Shown here piece after piece: positions 63,689 through 64,000 of a stretch of 64,000 nt of DNA. The DNA comes from Salinimonas marina. Lineage in GTDB: Bacteria; Pseudomonadota; Gammaproteobacteria; Enterobacterales; Alteromonadaceae. The DNA is taken from assembly GCF_015644725.1 (NCBI RefSeq), contig NZ_CP064795.1, positions 618,501-682,500 of the forward strand, given 5' to 3'. The position numbers and the translations under genes are program-made. The notes under the pieces were generated by a model that was not told the DNA's origin, did no database searches, and was given only the letters and a program-made list of their open reading frames with translations. Position 1 is the first letter of the stretch; each line of letters starts with the position of its first letter.

Positions 63689-64000
63689 GTGACTCATCAA
63701 CCAACTGCCGTGAAAGAACAACTGGTACGAGCCAGCTTTTTCAAGCGCCTGCTGGCCATGGTCTACGACACTTTGGTCGCCGTAGCAGTGGCGATGTGTG
63801 CGGCTATGGTGCTGATAGTAACGCTGGTGGTCCTGCTTAAAAATGGGGTATTGAGTCTGCAGGGGTTCGCTGAGCCAGCCGATTTGATTCAGGCTTCGGT
63901 GGGTTACAAACTAATCATTCAGCTTTGGGTTGGATCGTGGGTTGCGGGCTTTTTTCTGTGGTTCTGGAAAAAAGGCGGCCAAACCCTGGGAATGCGGGCA
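63689..64000 (+). CDS. RDD-family membrane protein (5' part)
   Basis: The gene starts with GTG at 63689 and runs off the end of the window after 104 codons (no stop). The sequence LVRASFFKRLLAMVYDTLVA contains the RDD-type entry with Arg and Asp in the first helix. Helices run about 23-48 and 68-90, followed by FWKKGGQTLGMRA, the usual KGxTxGMR loop. Function of the family is not settled; some members are ion transporters. The gene is incomplete only because of the window edge. Confidence 0.88.
   Translation, partial: MTHQPTAVKEQLVRASFFKRLLAMVYDTLVAVAVAMCAAMVLIVTLVVLLKNGVLSLQGFAEPADLIQASVGYKLIIQLWVGSWVAGFFLWFWKKGGQTLGMRA

Noticed and set aside
1..64000. CRISPR arrays, rRNA genes, prophage structural genes, plasmid or phage replication origins
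   Set aside because: No regularly spaced repeats, rRNA-like sequence or phage structural proteins were seen; the only tRNA recognised is tRNA-Leu at the right end.

Overview
The window looks like a chromosomal segment of a marine gammaproteobacterium of the Alteromonadaceae (Alteromonas/Lacimicrobium/Aestuariibacter type). This is inferred from the gene repertoire: RhlE, SstT, a PiuB-type iron locus, PEP-CTERM-like secreted proteins, a secreted pullulanase, an M36 peptidase, many TonB receptors and two-component genes. No 16S or other decisive marker is present. The backbone is of moderate G+C. Clearly AT-richer, IS-rich stretches lie at about 7.1-15.2 kb and 51.3-54.6 kb, and a small insert sits beside a tRNA-Leu gene at 61-63.3 kb.

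Layout. 0-6.8 kb: cold-shock protein, RhlE helicase, then an XRE/MmyB-type regulator divergent from a beta-oxidation-like operon (acyl-CoA dehydrogenase, MaoC hydratase, SDR) and a host-attachment-family protein. 6.8-15.2 kb: AT-rich accessory DNA with a secreted esterase, an intact IS256 element, a retropepsin-like lipoprotein, a DUF2975/HTH pair, two small secreted proteins (one with an in-frame TGA) and a decayed IS4 transposase. 15.5-25.3 kb: a periplasmic duplicated-domain protein, a YetF-like membrane protein, a probably Fur-controlled PepSY protein and TonB receptor, a frameshifted alpha/beta hydrolase, SstT and a frameshifted AI-2E-type transporter. 25.8-39.1 kb: a nicotinamidase-like/NAD synthase pair, a frameshifted PEP-CTERM protein, a field of short dispersed repeats, PPK2, a DUF6314 protein, an EamA transporter, an ADP-ribosylglycohydrolase and a beta-CASP MBL protein. 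39.4-51.3 kb: M36 peptidase, DUF302 protein, a two-component system divergent from thiol-redox genes (TlpA fusion, DsbG-like), a BtuB-sized TonB receptor and a LiaF-like protein. 51.5-54.2 kb and 61.3-61.9 kb: microcin-like genes with double-glycine leaders. 54.7-60.7 kb: UbiG-like methyltransferase, PEP-CTERM protein, pullulanase. 63.2 kb to the end: tRNA-Leu(CAA) and the start of an RDD membrane protein.

The most interesting system is a dispersed microcin (class II bacteriocin) locus. It has two types of small precursor with textbook GG leaders (Leu at -12, Glu at -8, Ile/Val at -4, Gly-Gly). One is a ColV-like Gly/Ala-rich peptide followed by a small membrane protein. The other is a 57-residue precursor followed, after a conserved hairpin, by a zinc-ribbon/two-TM protein that I infer to be its immunity protein. 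The second cassette occurs twice: the copy at 61.7 kb looks intact, and the copy at 51.5-52.0 kb has lost its start codon. The intact copy sits between long direct repeats derived from the tRNA-Leu 3' region. No exporter (C39-peptidase ABC transporter or membrane fusion protein) is in the window.

A caution applies to the whole window. At least seven genes are broken by what looks like one missing base, usually at a short homopolymer, and each becomes one clean reading frame if one base is restored. This pattern fits homopolymer undercalling in the underlying sequence at least as well as true gene decay, so these genes should not be counted as real pseudogenes without read-level checks.
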